Below, piece by piece: positions 31,321-47,995 of a stretch of DNA of 64,000 nt. The stretch covers positions 1,784,185-1,848,184 of the forward strand of contig CAXIUT010000230.1 in NCBI GenBank assembly GCA_964035545.1. The letters run 5' to 3'. Both the position numbers and the translations under genes were made by a program. The notes under the pieces were generated by a model. That model searched no databases. It was not told the origin of the DNA and worked only from the letters and a program-made list of their open reading frames with translations. Within the stretch, counting starts at the first letter, position 1. Every line of letters starts with the position of its first letter. The DNA is from Bugula neritina (lineage: Eukaryota; Bryozoa; Gymnolaemata; Cheilostomatida; Bugulidae).

Positions 31321-34300
31321 ATACTGAAATACAGTGTGACACACTGAAATACACTGCAACATACTGCAACATACTGCAACATACTGAAATACACTGTAAC
31401 ATATTGAAATACACTGCAACATACTGCAACATACTGCAACATACTGAAATACACTGGAACTTACTGAAATCTACTGCGACACATTAAAATATACTGTAAC
31501 ATACTAAAATATACTTCAACATGCTGCAACATACTAAAATACAATGTAACATACTGAAATAGATTGCAACACATTGAAATATACTGCAACATACTGAAAC
31601 ATACTGCAACATACTGAAATATACTGCAATATACTGAATTACACTATAACATATTGAAATATACTGCAAGATACTGAATTACACTCTAACATACTGAAAT
31701 ATGCTGTAGCATACTGAATTACACTGCAACACACTAAAGTATACTCTAATATACTGAAATGTACTGCGACATACTGAATTATACTGCAACATACTGCAAC
31801 ATACTGAAATACACTGTAACATAATGAAATATGCTGTAGCACACTGAAATACACTGCAACACACTGAAGTATACTGTAATATACTGAAATGTACTGCAAC
31901 ATACTGAAATATACCGTAACACACTGGTATATACTCTAACATACCGAAATACACTGTAACATACTGAACAAAACTGCAACCTACTGCAATATACTGAATT
32001 ACACTTGAACATAATGAAATACACTGAAACACATTGAAATATACTGCAACATACCGAAATGAATGGTAAACTAGTGAAATACACTGTGACATAATGAAAC
32101 ATACCGGAACATACTGCAACATAATAAAATATACTGTAACACACTGAAATATGCTACAAGATACTGAAATATACTGTAACATACTGAAACATACGCAATA
32201 TACTGAAATACGCTGCAACATACTGAAATATGATGCAAAATACTGCAACATACTGAAATACACTATAACACACTGAAATACACTGCAGCATACTGAAATA
32301 CACTGAAATACACTGTAACATATTGAAATACATTGCAAAACATCGAAATATACTGCAACATACTGAAATATGCTCTAGCATACTGAAAGACACTACAACT
32401 CACTGAAGTATAGTGTAATATACGGAAATGTACTGCAACATGCCGAAATATACTGCAACATACTAAAATATACTGCAACATACTGCAACATCCTAAAATA
32501 CACTGTAACATACTGAAATACACTGCAACAACTTGAAAAATACTGCAACATACCTAAACATACGGCAACATACTAAAATACACTATAACATATTGAAATA
32601 TACTGAAACATACTGAAATACACTATAACATATTGAAATATGCTGTAGCATACTGAAATATACTGCCACACACTGAAGCATACTGTAATATACAGAAATG
32701 TACTGTAACATACTGAAACATACGGCAACATACTGAAATGTACTGCAACATACTGAAATATACTGCAACAAAATGCAACGTACTGAAATACACTGTAACA
32801 TATTGAAATACAGTGCAAAACATCGAAATTTACTGCAACACACTGAAATATACTGAAACATACAGAAATATACTGCAACATACAGAAATATACTGCAACA
32901 GACTGCAACATACTGAAAAACAGTGTAACATACTGAAAAAGACTGCAACGCATTGGGATATACTGCAACATACTGAAATATGCTGTAGCATACTGAAAGA
33001 CACTACAACTCACTGAAGTATAGTGTAATATACGGAAATGTACTACAACATGCCTAAATACACTGCAACATACTGAAATACACTACAACATACTGCAACA
33101 TACTGAAATACACTGTGACACACTGAAATACACTGCAACATACTGCAATATACTGCAACATACTGAAATATACTGCAACATACTGCAACATACTAAAATA
33201 CACTATAACATATTGAAATATACTGCAACATACTGAAATACACTATTACACATTGAAATATGCTGTAGCATACTGAAATACACTGCAACACACTGGTGTA
33301 TACTGTGATATACAGAAATGTACTGTAACATACTGAAACATACGGCAACATACTGAAATACACTGAAACATATTGAAATACACTGCGACACATTGAATTA
33401 TACTGCAACACACTGAAGTATACTGTAATACACTGAAATATAATGCAACATACTGAATTATACTGCAACATAGTGCAACATACAGAAATACACTACAACA
33501 TACTGCAACATACTGAAATACACTGTGAAACACTGAAATACACTGCAACATACTGCAATATACTGCAACATACTGAAATAAACTGAGACACATTAAAATA
33601 TACTACAACATACTGAAATATACTGCAACATAGTGCAACATACTGAAATACACTGGAACATATTGAATTACACTGCGACACATTAAAATATACTGCAACA
33701 CACTGAAACATACGGCAACATACCGAAATATACTGCGACACATTGAAAAATACTGCAACATACTGAAATATACTGCAAGTGGTGCAACATACTGGAATAC
33801 ACTGTGACACACTGAAATACACTGCAACATACTGCAACATACTGCAACATACTGCAACATACTGAAATACACTGTAACATATTGAAATACACTGCAACAT
33901 ACTGCAACATACTGAAATACACTGGAACTCACTGAAATATACTGCGACACATTAAAATATATTAAAACATACTGAAATATACTTCAACATGCTGCAACAT
34001 ACTAAAATACAATGTAACATACTGAAATACATTGCAACACATTGAAATATCCTGCAACAGACTGAAACATACTGCAACATACTGAAATACACTGCAATAT
34101 ACTGAATTACACTATAACATATTGAAATATACTGCAAGATACTGAATTACACTCTAACATACTGAAATATGCTGTAGCATACTGAATTACACTGCAACAC
34201 ACTGGAGTATACTCTAATATACTGAAATGTACTGCGACATACTGAATTATACTGCAACATAATGCAACATACTGAAATACACTGTAACATAATGAAATAT

Positions 34301-34845
34301 GCTGTAGCACACTGAAATACACTGCAACACACTGAAGTATACTGTAATATACTGAAATGTACTGCAACATACTGGAGTATACTGTAACACACTGAAATAT
34401 ACTCTAACATACCGAAATACACTGTAACATACTGAAATAAACTGCAACATACTGCAATACACTGAATTACACTTGAACATAATGAAATACACTGAAACCC
34501 ATTGAAATACACTACAACATACCGAAATGAATGGTAAACTAGTGAAATATACTGTGACATAATGAAACATACCGGAACATACTGCAACATAATAAAATAT
34601 ACTGTAACACACTGAAATATGCTACAAGATACTGAAATATACTGTAACATACTGAAATACGCTGCCACATACTGAAATATACCACAAGAAACTGCAACAT
34701 ACTGAAATACTCTGGAACATATTGAAATACACTGCAACACTCTGAAAAATACTGCAACACACTGAAACATACGGCAACATACCGAAATAAACTGCGACAC
34801 GTTGAAAATTACTGCAACATACTGAAATATACTGTAACACACTGA
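31321..34845 (+). repeat. Duplicated 3.5-kb block, left copy
   Basis: The whole block recurs at 36,641-40,155. At its left edge the offset is 5,320 bp (ACAGTGTGAC at 31,331 and 36,651). After a 10-bp loss it becomes a constant 5,310 bp (31,484 to 36,794; 33,952 to 39,262; 34,539 to 39,849). The copies differ by scattered single bases only, for example AAAATGCAACG at 32,770 against AAAGTGCAACG at 38,080. Confidence 0.88.
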
Positions 34846-36640
34846 AATATACTGCAAGATACTGAAATATACTGCAACATACTGAAACGTACGCAACATA
34901 CTGAAATACGCTGCAACATACTGTAATATCTTGCAAGATACTGCAAAATACTGAGTACACTGTGTCATACTGAAATACACTGCAACATACTGCAACATAC
35001 CACAACGTACTGATGTATACCGCGACGCATTGAAATATACTGCAACATAACGAAATAAATGGTAACCTAGTGGAATATACTGTAACACAATGAAATTGAC
35101 TGCAAGATACTGAAATATACTGTAACATACTGAAATACGCTGCCATATACTGAAATATGCTGCAAGAAACTGCAACGTACTGAAATACTCTGGAACATAT
35201 TGAAATACACTGCAACACTCTGAAAAATACTGCAACACACTGAAGCATACGGCAACATACCGAAATAAACTGCGACACACTGAAAACTACTGCAACATGC
35301 TGAAATATACTGTAACACACTGAAATATACTGCAAGATACTGAAATATACTGCAACATACTGAAACGTACGCAACATACTGAAATACGCTGCAACATACT
35401 GTAATATCTTGCAAGATACTGCAAAATACTGAGTACACTGTGTCATACTGAAATACACTGCAACATACTGCAACATACCACAACGTACTGATATATACCG
35501 CGACGCATTAAAATATACTGCAACATACTGAAATACACTGCCACACACTGAAGTATACTGTATTATACAGAAATATACTGCAACATACTGAATTATACTA
35601 CAACATACTGCAACATACTGAAATACACTGTAACATAACGAAATACATTGCAACACATTGAAATATACTGCAACATACCGAAATGAATGGTAAACAAGTG
35701 AAATATACTGTAACACAATGAAACATACAGGAACATACTGCAACATAACGAAATATACTGTAGCACACTGAAATATACCGCACGATACTGAAAGATTCTG
35801 TAACATACTGAAATGTAAGCAACATACTGAAGTTTGCTGCAACATACTGATTTATACTGCAAGATATTGCAACATACTGAAATACACTGTAACAAACTGA
35901 AATACACTGCAACATACTGCAACATACTGAATTACACTGGAACATATTGAAATACACTGCAACACTTTGAAATATACTGCAACACACTGAAACATACGGC
36001 AACATACCGAAATAAACTGCGACACGTTGAAAATTACTGCAACATACTGAAATATACTGTAACACACTGAAATATACTGCAAGATACTGAAATATACTGA
36101 AACATACTGAAACGTACGCAACATACTGAAATACACTGCAACATACTGTAATATCTTGCAAGATACTGCAAAATACTGAGTACACTGTGTCATATTGAAA
36201 TACACTGCAACATACTGCAACATACCACAACGTACTGATATATACCGCGACGCATTAAAATATACTGCAACATACTAAAATACACTGCAACATACTGAAA
36301 TACATTGCAACACATTAAAACATACTGCAACATATTAAAACGTACTGCAACATACTGAAATATACTGCAACATACTGAAATACTCTATAACATATTGAAA
36401 TATACTGCAACATACTGAATTACACTCTAACATACTGAAATATGCTGTAGCATACTGAAATACGCTGCAACACATTGAAATATACTGCAACATACCGAAA
36501 TGAATGGTAAACTAGCGAAATAAACTGTAACATAATGAAACATACCGAAACATACTGCAACATAATAAAATATACTGTAACACACTGAAATATACTGCAA
36601 GATACTGAAATATACTGCAACATACAGAAACGTACGCAAC
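34846..36640 (+). repeat. Decamer array between the duplicated blocks
   Basis: This stretch is not repeated at the 5,310-bp offset. It contains two A/B-like pieces: the unit marker variant AAATGGTAACCTAGTGG near 35,058, and a piece resembling 20,440-20,980. The two 3.5-kb copies are therefore separated rather than strictly tandem. Confidence 0.7.
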
Positions 36641-39600
36641 ATACTGAAATACAGTGTGACACACTGAAATACACTGCAACATACTGCAACATACTGCAAC
36701 ATACTGAAATACACTGTAACATATTGAAATACACTGCAACATACTGCAACATACTGAAATACACTGGAACTTACTGAAATCTACTGCGACACATTAAAAT
36801 ATACTGTAACATACTAAAATATACTTCAACATGCTGCAACATACTAAAATACAATGTAACATACTGAAATAGATTGCAACACATTGAAATATACTGCAAC
36901 ATACTGAAACATACTGCAACATACTGAAATATACTGCAATATACTGAATTACACTATAACATATTGAAATATACTGCAAGATACTGAATTACACTCTAAC
37001 ATACTGAAATATGCTGTAGCATACTGAATTACACTGCAACACACTAAAGTATACTCTAATATACTGAAATGTACTGCGACATACTGAATTATACTGCAAC
37101 ATACTGCAACATACTGAAATACACTGTAACATAATGAAATATGCTGTAGCACACTGAAATACACTGCAACACACTGAAGTATACTGTAATATACTGAAAT
37201 GTACTGCAACATACTGGAATATACCGTAACACACTGGTATATACTCTAACATACCGAAATACACTGTAACATACTGAACAAAACTGCAACCTACTGCAAT
37301 ATACTGAATTACACTTGAACATAATGAAATACACTGAAACACATTGAAATATACTGCAACATACCGAAATGAATGGTAAACTAGTGAAATACACTGTGAC
37401 ATAATGAAACATACCGGAACATACTGCAACATAATAAAATATACTGTAACACACTGAAATATGCTACAAGATACTGAAATATACTGTAACATACTGAAAC
37501 ATACGCAATATACTGAAATACGCTGCAACATACTGAAATATGATGCAAAATACTGCAACATACTGAAATACACTATAACACACTGAAATACACTGCAGCA
37601 TACTGAAATACACTGAAATACACTGTAACATATTGAAATACATTGCAAAACATCGAAATATACTGCAACATACTGAAATATGCTCTAGCATACTGAAAGA
37701 CACTACAACTCACTGAAGTATAGTGTAATATACGGAAATGTACTGCAACATGCCGAAATATACTGCAACATACTAAAATATACTGCAACATACTGCAACA
37801 TCCTAAAATACACTGTAACATACTGAAATACACTGCAACAACTTGAAAAATACTGCAACATACCTAAACATACGGCAACATACTAAAATACACTATAACA
37901 TATTGAAATATACTGAAACATACTGAAATACACTATAACATATTGAAATATGCTGTAGCATACTGAAATATACTGCCACACACTGAAGCATACTGTAATA
38001 TACAGAAATGTACTGTAACATACTGAAACATACGGCAACATACTGAAATGTACTGCAACATACTGAAATATACTGCAACAAAGTGCAACGTACTGAAATA
38101 CACTGTAACATATTGAAATACAGTGCAAAACATCGAAATTTACTGCAACACACTGAAATATACTGAAACATACAGAAATATACTGCAACATACAGAAATA
38201 TACTGCAACAGACTGCAACATACTGAAAAACAGTGTAACATACTGAAAAAGACTGCAACGCATTGGGATATACTGCAACATACTGAAATATGCTGTAGCA
38301 TACTGAAAGACACTACAACTCACTGAAGTATAGTGTAATATACGGAAATGTACTACAACATGCCTAAATACACTGCAACATACTGAAATACACTACAACA
38401 TACTGCAACATACTGAAATACACTGTGACACACTGAAATACACTGCAACATACTGCAATATACTGCAACATACTGAAATATACTGCAACATACTGCAACA
38501 TACTAAAATACACTATAACATATTGAAATGTACTGCAACATACTGAAATACACTATTACACATTGAAATATGCTGTAGCATACTGAAATACACTGCAACA
38601 CACTGGTGTATACTGTGATATACAGAAATGTACTGTAACATACTGAAACATACGGCAACATACTGAAATACACTGAAACATATTGAAATACACTGCGACA
38701 CATTGAATTACACTGCAACACACTGAAGTATACTGTAATACACTGAAATATAATGCAACATACTGAATTATACTGCAACATAGTGCAACATACAGAAATA
38801 CACTACAACATACTGCAACATACTGAAATACACTGTGAAACACTGAAATACACCGCAACATACTGCAATATACTGCAACATACTGAAATAAACTGAGACA
38901 CATTAAAATATACTGCAACATACTGAAATATACTGCAACATAGTGCAACATACTGAAATACACTGGAACATATTGAATTACACTGCGACACATTAAAATA
39001 TACTGCAACACACTGAAACATACGGGAACATACCGAAATATACTGCGACACATTGAAAAATACTGCAACATACTGAAATATACTGCAAGTGGTGCAACAT
39101 ACTGGAATACACTGTGACACACTGAAATACACTGCAACATACTGCAACATACTGCAACATACTGCAACATACTGAAATACACTGTAACATATTGAAATAC
39201 ACTGCAACATACTGCAACATACTGAAATACACTGGAACTCACTGAAATATACTGCGACAAATTAAAATATATTAAAACATACTGAAATATACTTCAACAT
39301 GCTGCAACATACTAAAATACAATGTAACATACTGAAATACATTGCAACACATTGAAATATCCTGCAACAGACTGAAACATACTGCAACATACTGAAATAC
39401 ACTGCAATATACTGAATTACACTATAACATATTGAAATATACTGCAAGATACTGAATTACACTCTAACATACTGAAATATGCTGTAGCATACTGAATTAC
39501 ACTGCAACACACTGGAGTATACTCTAATATACTGAAATGTACTGCGACATACTGAATTATACTGCAACATAATGCAACATACTGAAATACACTGTAACAT

Positions 39601-40155
39601 AATGAAATATGCTGTAGCACACTGAAATACACTGCAACACACTGAAGTATTCTGTAATATACTGAAATGTACTGCAACATACTGGAGTATACTGTAACAC
39701 ACTGAAATATACTCTAACATACCGAAATACACTGTAACATACTGAAATAAACTGCAACATACTGCAATATACTGAATTACACTTGAACATAATGAAATAC
39801 ACTGAAACCCATTGAAATACACTACAACATACCGAAATGAATGGTAAACTAGTGAAATATACTGTGACATAATGAAACATACCGGAACATACTGCAACAT
39901 AATAAAATATACTGTAACACACTGAAATATGCTACAAGATACTGAAATATACTGTAACATACTGAAATACGCTGCCACATACTGAAATATACCACAAGAA
40001 ACTGCAACATACTGAAATACTCTGGAACATATTGAAATACACTGCAACACTCTGAAAAATACTGCAACACACTGAAACATACGGCAACATACCGAAATAA
40101 ACTGCGACACGTTGAAAATTACTGCAACATACTGAAATATACTGTAACACACTGA
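36641..40155 (+). repeat. Duplicated 3.5-kb block, right copy
   Basis: This is the right-hand partner of 31,321-34,845. Similarity ends abruptly near 40,155, where the left copy continues with GAAATATACTGCAAGAT and this copy with GAAACATAAAGCAACAT. The breakpoint falls inside decamers, as expected of exchange between misaligned repeats. Confidence 0.87.
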
Positions 40156-43100
40156 AACATAAAGCAACATAGTAAAATATACTGCGACACATTGAAATAT
40201 ACTGCAACATACTAAAACATACTGCAACATACTGCAACATCCTAAAACACACAGTAACATACTGAAAAACACTGCAACGCCTTGAAAAATACTTCAACAT
40301 ACTTAAACATACGGCAACATACTGAAATACACTGAAATACACTGCAACATACTGCAACATACTGCAACATACTGGAGTACACTGTAACATATTGAAATAC
40401 ACTGCAACATACTGCAACATACTGCAACATACTGAAATACACTAGAACTTACTGAAACATACGGCAACATACTGAAATACACTGTGGCACACTGAAATAC
40501 ACTGCAACATACTGCAACATACTGCAACATACTGAAATACACTGGAACTTACTGAAATATACTGCAACACATTAAAATATACTGTAACATACTGAAATAT
40601 ACTTCAACATGCTGCAACATACTAAAATACAATGTAACATACTGAAATAGATTGCAACACATTGAAATATACTGCAACATACTGTAACATACTGCAACAT
40701 ACTGAAATATACTGCAATATACTGAATTACACTATAACATATTGAAATATACTGCAAGATACTGAGTTACACTCTAACATACTGAAATATGCTGTAGCAT
40801 ACTGAATTACACTGCAACACACTGAAGTATACTCTAATATACTGAAATGTACTGCGACATACTGAATTATACTGCAACATACTGCAACATACTGAAATAC
40901 ACTGTAACATAAAGAAATATGCTGTAATATACTGAAATGTACTGCAACATACTGGAATATACTGTAACACACTGAAATATACTCTAACATACCGAAATAC
41001 ACTGTAACATACTGAAATAAACTGCAACCTACTGCAATATACTGAATTACACTTGAACATAATGAAATACACTGAAACACATTGAAATATACTGCAACAT
41101 ACCGAAATGAATGGTAAACTAGTGAAATATACTGTGACATAATGAAACATACCGGAACATACTGCAACATAATAAAACATACTGTAACACACTGAAATAT
41201 GCTACAAGATACTGAAATATACTGTAACATACTGAAACGTACGCAATATACTGAAGTACGCTGCAACATACTGAAATATGATGCAAAAAACTGCAACATA
41301 CTGAAATACACTATAACACACTGAAATACACTGCAACATACTGAAATACACTGAAATACACTGTAACATATTGAAATACATTGCAAAACATCGAAATAAT
41401 TATACTGCAACATACTGAAATATGCTCTAGCATACTGAAAGACACTACAACTCACTGAAGTATAGTGTAATATACGGAAATGTACTGCAACATGCCGAAA
41501 TATACTGCAACACACTGAAACATAAGGCAACATAGTGAAATATACTGCGACACATTGAAATATACTGCAACATACTAAAATATACTGCAACATACTGCAA
41601 CATCCTAAAATACACTGTAACATACTGAAATACACTGCAACAACTTGAAAAATACTGCAACATACCTAAACATACGGCAACATACTAAAATACACTATAA
41701 CATATCGAAATATACTGAAACATACTGAAATACACTATAACATATTGAAATATGCTGTAGCATACTGAAATATACTGCCACACACTGAAGCATACTGTAA
41801 TATACAGAAATGTACTGTAACATACTGAAACATACGGCAACATACTGAAATGTACTGCAACATACTGAAATATGCTATAACATACTGAAAAAGACTGCAA
41901 CACATTGGAATATACTGCAACATAGTGAAATATGCTGTAGCATACTGAAAGACACTACATCTCACTGAAGTATAGTGTAATATACGGAAATGTACTGCAA
42001 CATGCCAAAATATACTGCAACAAACTGAAACATACTGCAACATACTGAATTACACTATAACATATTGAAATATTCTGCAACATACTGAATTACACTCTAA
42101 CATACTGAAATATGCTGTAGCATACTGAAAAACACTACATCTCACTGAAGTATAGTGTAATATACGGAAATGTACTGCAACATGCCAAAATATACTGCAA
42201 CATACTGAAATACACTGGAACATATTGATATGCACTGCAACACATTGAAATATACTGCAACACACTGAAACATGAGGCAACATAGTGAAATATACTGCGA
42301 CACATTGAAATATACTGCAACATACTAAAATATACTGCAACATACTGCAACATCCTAAAACACACTGTAACATACTGAAATACACTGCAACGCCTTGAAA
42401 AATACTTCAACATACTTAAACATACGGCAACATACTGAAATACACTGAACTACACTGCAACATACTGCAACATACTGCAACATACTGAAGTACACTGTAA
42501 CATATTGAAATACACTGCAACATACTGCAACATACTGAAATACACTAGAACTTACTGAAACATACGGCAACATACTGAAATACACTGTGGCACACTGAAA
42601 TACACTGCAACATACTGCAACATAGTGAAATACACTGTAACATATCGAAATACACTGCAACATACTGCAACATACTGCAACATACTGAAATACACTGGAA
42701 CTTACTGAAATATACTGCGACACATTAAAATATACTGTAACATACTGAAATATACTTCAACATGCTGCAACATACTAAAATACAATGTAACATACTGAAA
42801 TAGATTGCAACACATTGAAATATACTGCAACATACTGAAACATACTGCAACATACTGAAATATACTGCAATATACTGAATTACACTATAACATATTGAAA
42901 TATACTGCAAGATACTGAATTACACTCTAACATACTGAAATATGCTGTAGCATACTGAATTACACTGCAACACACTGAAGTATACTCTAATATACTGAAA
43001 TGTACTGCGACATACTGAATTATACTGCAACATACTGCAACATACTGAAATACACTGTAACAAAATGAAATATGCTGTAGCGCACTGAAATACACTGCAA

Positions 43101-44350
43101 CACTCTGAAGTATACTGTAATATACTGAAATGTACTGCAACATACTGGAATATACTGTAACACACTGAAATATACTCTAACATATCGAAATACACTGTAA
43201 CATACTGAAATAAACTGCAACCTACTGCAATATACTGAATTACACTTGAACATAATGAAATACACTGAAACACATTGAAATATACTGCAACATACCGAAA
43301 TGAATGGTAAACTAGTGAAATATACTGTGACATAATGAAACATACCGGAACATACTGCAACATAATAAAACATACTGTAACACACTGAAATATGCTACAA
43401 GATACTGAAATATACTGTAACATACTGAAACGTACGCAATATACTGAAATACGCTGCAACATACTGAAATATGATGCAAAATACTGCAACATACTGAAAT
43501 ACACTATAACACACTGAAATACACTGCAACATACTGAAATACACTGAAATACACTGTAACATATTGAAATACATTGCAAAACATCGAAATATACTGCAAC
43601 ATACTGAAATATGCTCTAGCATACTGAAAGACACTACAACTCACTGAAGTATAGTGTAATATACGGAAATGTACTGCAACATGCCGAAATATACTGCAAC
43701 ACACTGAAACATAAGGCAACATAGTGAAATATACTGCGACACATTGAAATATACTGCAACATACTAAAATATACTGCAACATACTGCAACATCCTAAAAT
43801 ACACTGTAACATACTGAAATACACTGCAACAACTTGAAAAATACTGCAACATACCTAAACATACGGCAACATACTAAAATACACTATAACATATCGAAAT
43901 ATACTGAAACATACTGAAATACACTATAACATATTGAAATATGCTGTAGCATACTGAAATATACTGCCACACACTGAAGTATACTGTAATATACAGAAAT
44001 GTACTGTAACATACTGAAACATACGGCAACATACTGAAATGTACTGCAACATACTGAAATATACTGCAACAAAATGCAACGTACTGAAATACGCTGTAAC
44101 ATATTGAAATACACTGCAAAACATCGAAATATACTGCAACACACTGAAATATACTGAAACATACAGAAATATACTGCAACATACAGAAATATACTGCAAC
44201 AGATTGCAACATACTGAAAAACAGTGTAACATACTGAAAAAAACTGCAACACATTGGAATATACTGCAACATAGTGAAATATGCTGTAGCATACTGAAAG
44301 ACACTACAACTCACTGAAGTATAGTGTAATATACGGAAATGTACTACAAC
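40156..44350 (+). repeat. Pair of units of about 2.15-2.19 kb
   Basis: Landmarks at 40,572 and 40,727 recur at 42,725 and 42,880 (offset 2,153). Landmarks at 41,445 and 41,735 recur at 43,634 and 43,924 (offset 2,189). The offset shifts within the pair, so indels have accumulated. Parts reappear at 47.3-48.0 kb at an offset of 4,245. The outer limits are approximate. Confidence 0.75.
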
Positions 44351-44880
44351 ATGCCTAAATAAACTGCAACATACTGAAATACACTACAACATACTGCAAC
44401 ATAATGAAATACACTGTGACACACTGAAATACACTGCAACATACTGCAATATACTGCAACATACTGAAATATACTGCAACATACTGCAACATACTAAAAT
44501 ACACTATAACATATTGAAATATACTGCAACATACTGAAATACACTATAACACATTGAAACATGCTGTAGCATACTGAAATACACTGCAACACACTGGTGT
44601 ATACTGTGATATACAGAAATGTACTGTAACATACTGAAACATACGGCAACATACTGAAATACACTGCGACACATTGAATTATACTGCAACACACTGAAGT
44701 ATACTGTAATACACTGAAATATAATGCAACATACTGAATTATACTGCAACATAGTGCAACATACAGAAATACACTACAACATACTGCAACATACTGAAAT
44801 ACACTGTGAAACACTGAAATACACTGCAACATACTGCAATATACTGCAACATACTGAAATAAACTGAGACACATTAAAAT
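44351..44880 (+). repeat. Decamer array leading into the 3,115-bp array
   Basis: This is continuous decamer repeat. It resembles 33,060-33,600 and 54,840-55,280, the sequence that also follows the 3,115-bp array on its right. The 3,115-bp units thus look like a later expansion inside an older arrangement. Confidence 0.65.
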
Positions 44881-47800
44881 ATACTGCAACATACTGAAAT
44901 ATACTGCAACATAGTGCAACATACTAAAATACACTGCAACATACTGCAACATACTGAAATACACTGGAACATATTAAATTACACTGCGACACATTAAAAT
45001 ATACTGCAACACACTGAAACATACGGCAACATACCGAAATATACTGCGACACGTTGAAAAATACTGCAACATACTGAAATATACTGCAAGTGGTGCAACA
45101 TACTGAAATACATTGTGACACACTGAAATACACTGCAACATACTGCAACATACTGAAACATACTGAAATACACTGTAACATTTTGAAATTCACTGCAACA
45201 TACTGCAACATACTGAAATACACTGGAACTTACTGAAATATACTGCGACACATTAAAATATAATAAAACATACTGAAATATACTTCAACATGCTGCAACA
45301 TACTAAAATACAATGTAACATACTGAAACACATTGCAACACATTGAAATATCCTGCAACAGACTGAAACATACTGCAACATACTGAAATATACTGCAATA
45401 TACTGAATTACACTATAACATATTGAAATATACTGCAAGATACTGAATTACACTCTAACATACTGAAATATGCTGTAGCATACTGAATTACACTGCAACA
45501 CACTGAAGTATACTCTAATATACTGAAATGTACTGCGACATACTGAATTATACTGCAACATACTGCAACATACTGAAATACACTGTAACATAATGAAATA
45601 TGCTGTAGCACACTGAAATACACTGCAACACACTGAAGTATACTGTAATATACTGAAATAAACTGCAGCATACTGCAACATACTGAATTACACTTGAACA
45701 TAATGAAATACACTGAAACCCATTGAAATATACTGCAACATACCGAAATGATTGGTAAACTAGTGAAATATACTGTGACATAATGAAACATACCGGAACA
45801 TACTGCAACATAATTAAATATACTGTAACACACTGAAATATGCTACAAGATACTGAAATATACTGTAACATACTGAAACGTACGCAACATACTGAAATAC
45901 GCTGCAACATACTGAAATATGATGCAAGATGCTGCAACATACTGAATTACACTATAACACACTGAAATACACTGCAACATACTGAAGTACACTGAAATAC
46001 ACTGTAACATATTGAAATACACTGTAACATACTGCAGCGTACTGCAACACACTGAAATACACTGTGAAACACTGAAATACACTGCAACATACTGCAATAT
46101 ACTGCAACATACTGAAATAAACTGAGACACATTAAAATATACTGCAACATACTGAAATATACTGCAACATAGTGCAACATACTAAAATACACTGCAACAT
46201 ACTGCAACATACTGAAATACACTTGAACATATTAAATTACACTGCGACACATTAAAATATACTGCAACACACTGAAACATACGGCAACATACCGAAATAT
46301 ACTGCGACACGTTGAAAAATACTGCAACATACTGAAATATACTGCAAGTGGTGCAACATACTGAAATACACTGTGACACACTGAAATACACTGCAACATA
46401 CTGCAACATACTGAAACATACTGAAATACACTGTAACATATTGAAATACACTGCAACATACTGCAACATACTGAAATACACTGGAACTTACTGAAATATA
46501 CTGCGACACATTAAAATATATTAAAACATACTGAAATATACTTCAACATGCTGCAACATACTGACTTACACTTGAACATAATGAAATACACTGAAACCCA
46601 TTGAAATATACTGCAACATACCGAAATGAATGGTAAACTAGTGAAATATACTGTGACATAATGAAACATACCGGAACATACTGCAACATAATTAAATATA
46701 CTGTAACACACTGAAATATGCTACAAGATACTGAAATATACTGTAACATACTGAAACGTACGCAACATACTGAAATACGCTGCAACATACTGAAATATGA
46801 TGCAAGATACTGCAACATACTGAATTACACTATAACACACTGAAATACACTGCAACATACTGAAATACACTGAAATACACTGTAACATATTGAAATACAC
46901 TGCAACATACTGCAACATACTGCAACATACTGAAATACACTGGAACTTACTGAAATATACTGCGACACATTAAAATATACTGTAACATACTGAAATATAC
47001 TTCAACATGCTGCAACATACTAAAATACAATGTAACATACTGAAATAGATTGCAACACATTGAAATATACTGCAACATACTGAAACATACTGCAACATAC
47101 TGAAATATACTGCAATATACTGAATTACACTATAACATATTGAAATATACTGCAAGATACTGAATTACACTCTAACATACTGAAATATGCTGTAGCATAC
47201 TGAATTACACTGCAACACACTGAAGTATACTCTAATATACTGAAATGTACTGCGACATACTGAATTATACTGCAACATACTGCAACATACTGAAATACAC
47301 TGTAACATAATGAAATATGCTGTAGCACACTGAAATACACTGCAACACTCTTAAGTATACTGTAATATACTGAAATGTACTGCAACATACTGGAATATAC
47401 TGTAACACACTGAAATATACTCTAACATACCGAAATACACTGTAACATACTGAAATAAACTGCAACCTACTGCAATATACTGAATTACACTTGAACATAA
47501 TGAAATACACTGAAACACATTGAAATATACTGCAACATACCGAAATGAATGGTAAACTAGTGAAATATACTGTGACATAATGAAACATACCGGAACATAC
47601 TGCAACATAATAAAACATTCTGTAACACACTGAAATATGCTACAAGATATTGAAATATACTGTAACATACTGAAACGTACGCAATATACTGAAATACGCT
47701 GCAACATACTGAAATATGATGCAAAATACTGCAACATACTGAAATACACTATAACACACTGAAATACACTGCAACATACTGAAATACACTGAAATACACT

Positions 47801-47995
47801 GTAACATATTGAAATACATTGCAAAACATCGAAATATACTGCAACATACTCAAATATGCTCTAGCATACTGAAAGACACTACAACTCACTGAAGTATAGT
47901 GTAATATACGGAAATGTACTGAAACATGCCGAAATATACTGCAACACACTGAAACATAAGGCAACATAGTGAAATATACTGCGACACATTGAAAT
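44881..47995 (+). repeat. 3,115-bp unit, copy 1
   Basis: Landmarks recur at exactly 3,115 bp: 45,253, 48,368 and 51,483; 46,970, 50,085 and 53,200. Inside the unit a 1,258-bp direct duplication is visible (ATAGTGCAAC at 44,911 and 46,169). This copy has some private differences from copies 2 and 3, for example ATCCTGCAACAG at 45,350, where both others read ATCCGGCAACAG. Confidence 0.9.

Noticed and set aside
32813-33016. Plus-strand frames of 67-87 codons at 32,813, 38,123 and 60,238
   Set aside because: They lie inside the decamer array, have the same 10-residue periodicity, and arise where local variants remove the usual TGA. The pair at 32,813 and 38,123 is simply the 5,310-bp duplication.
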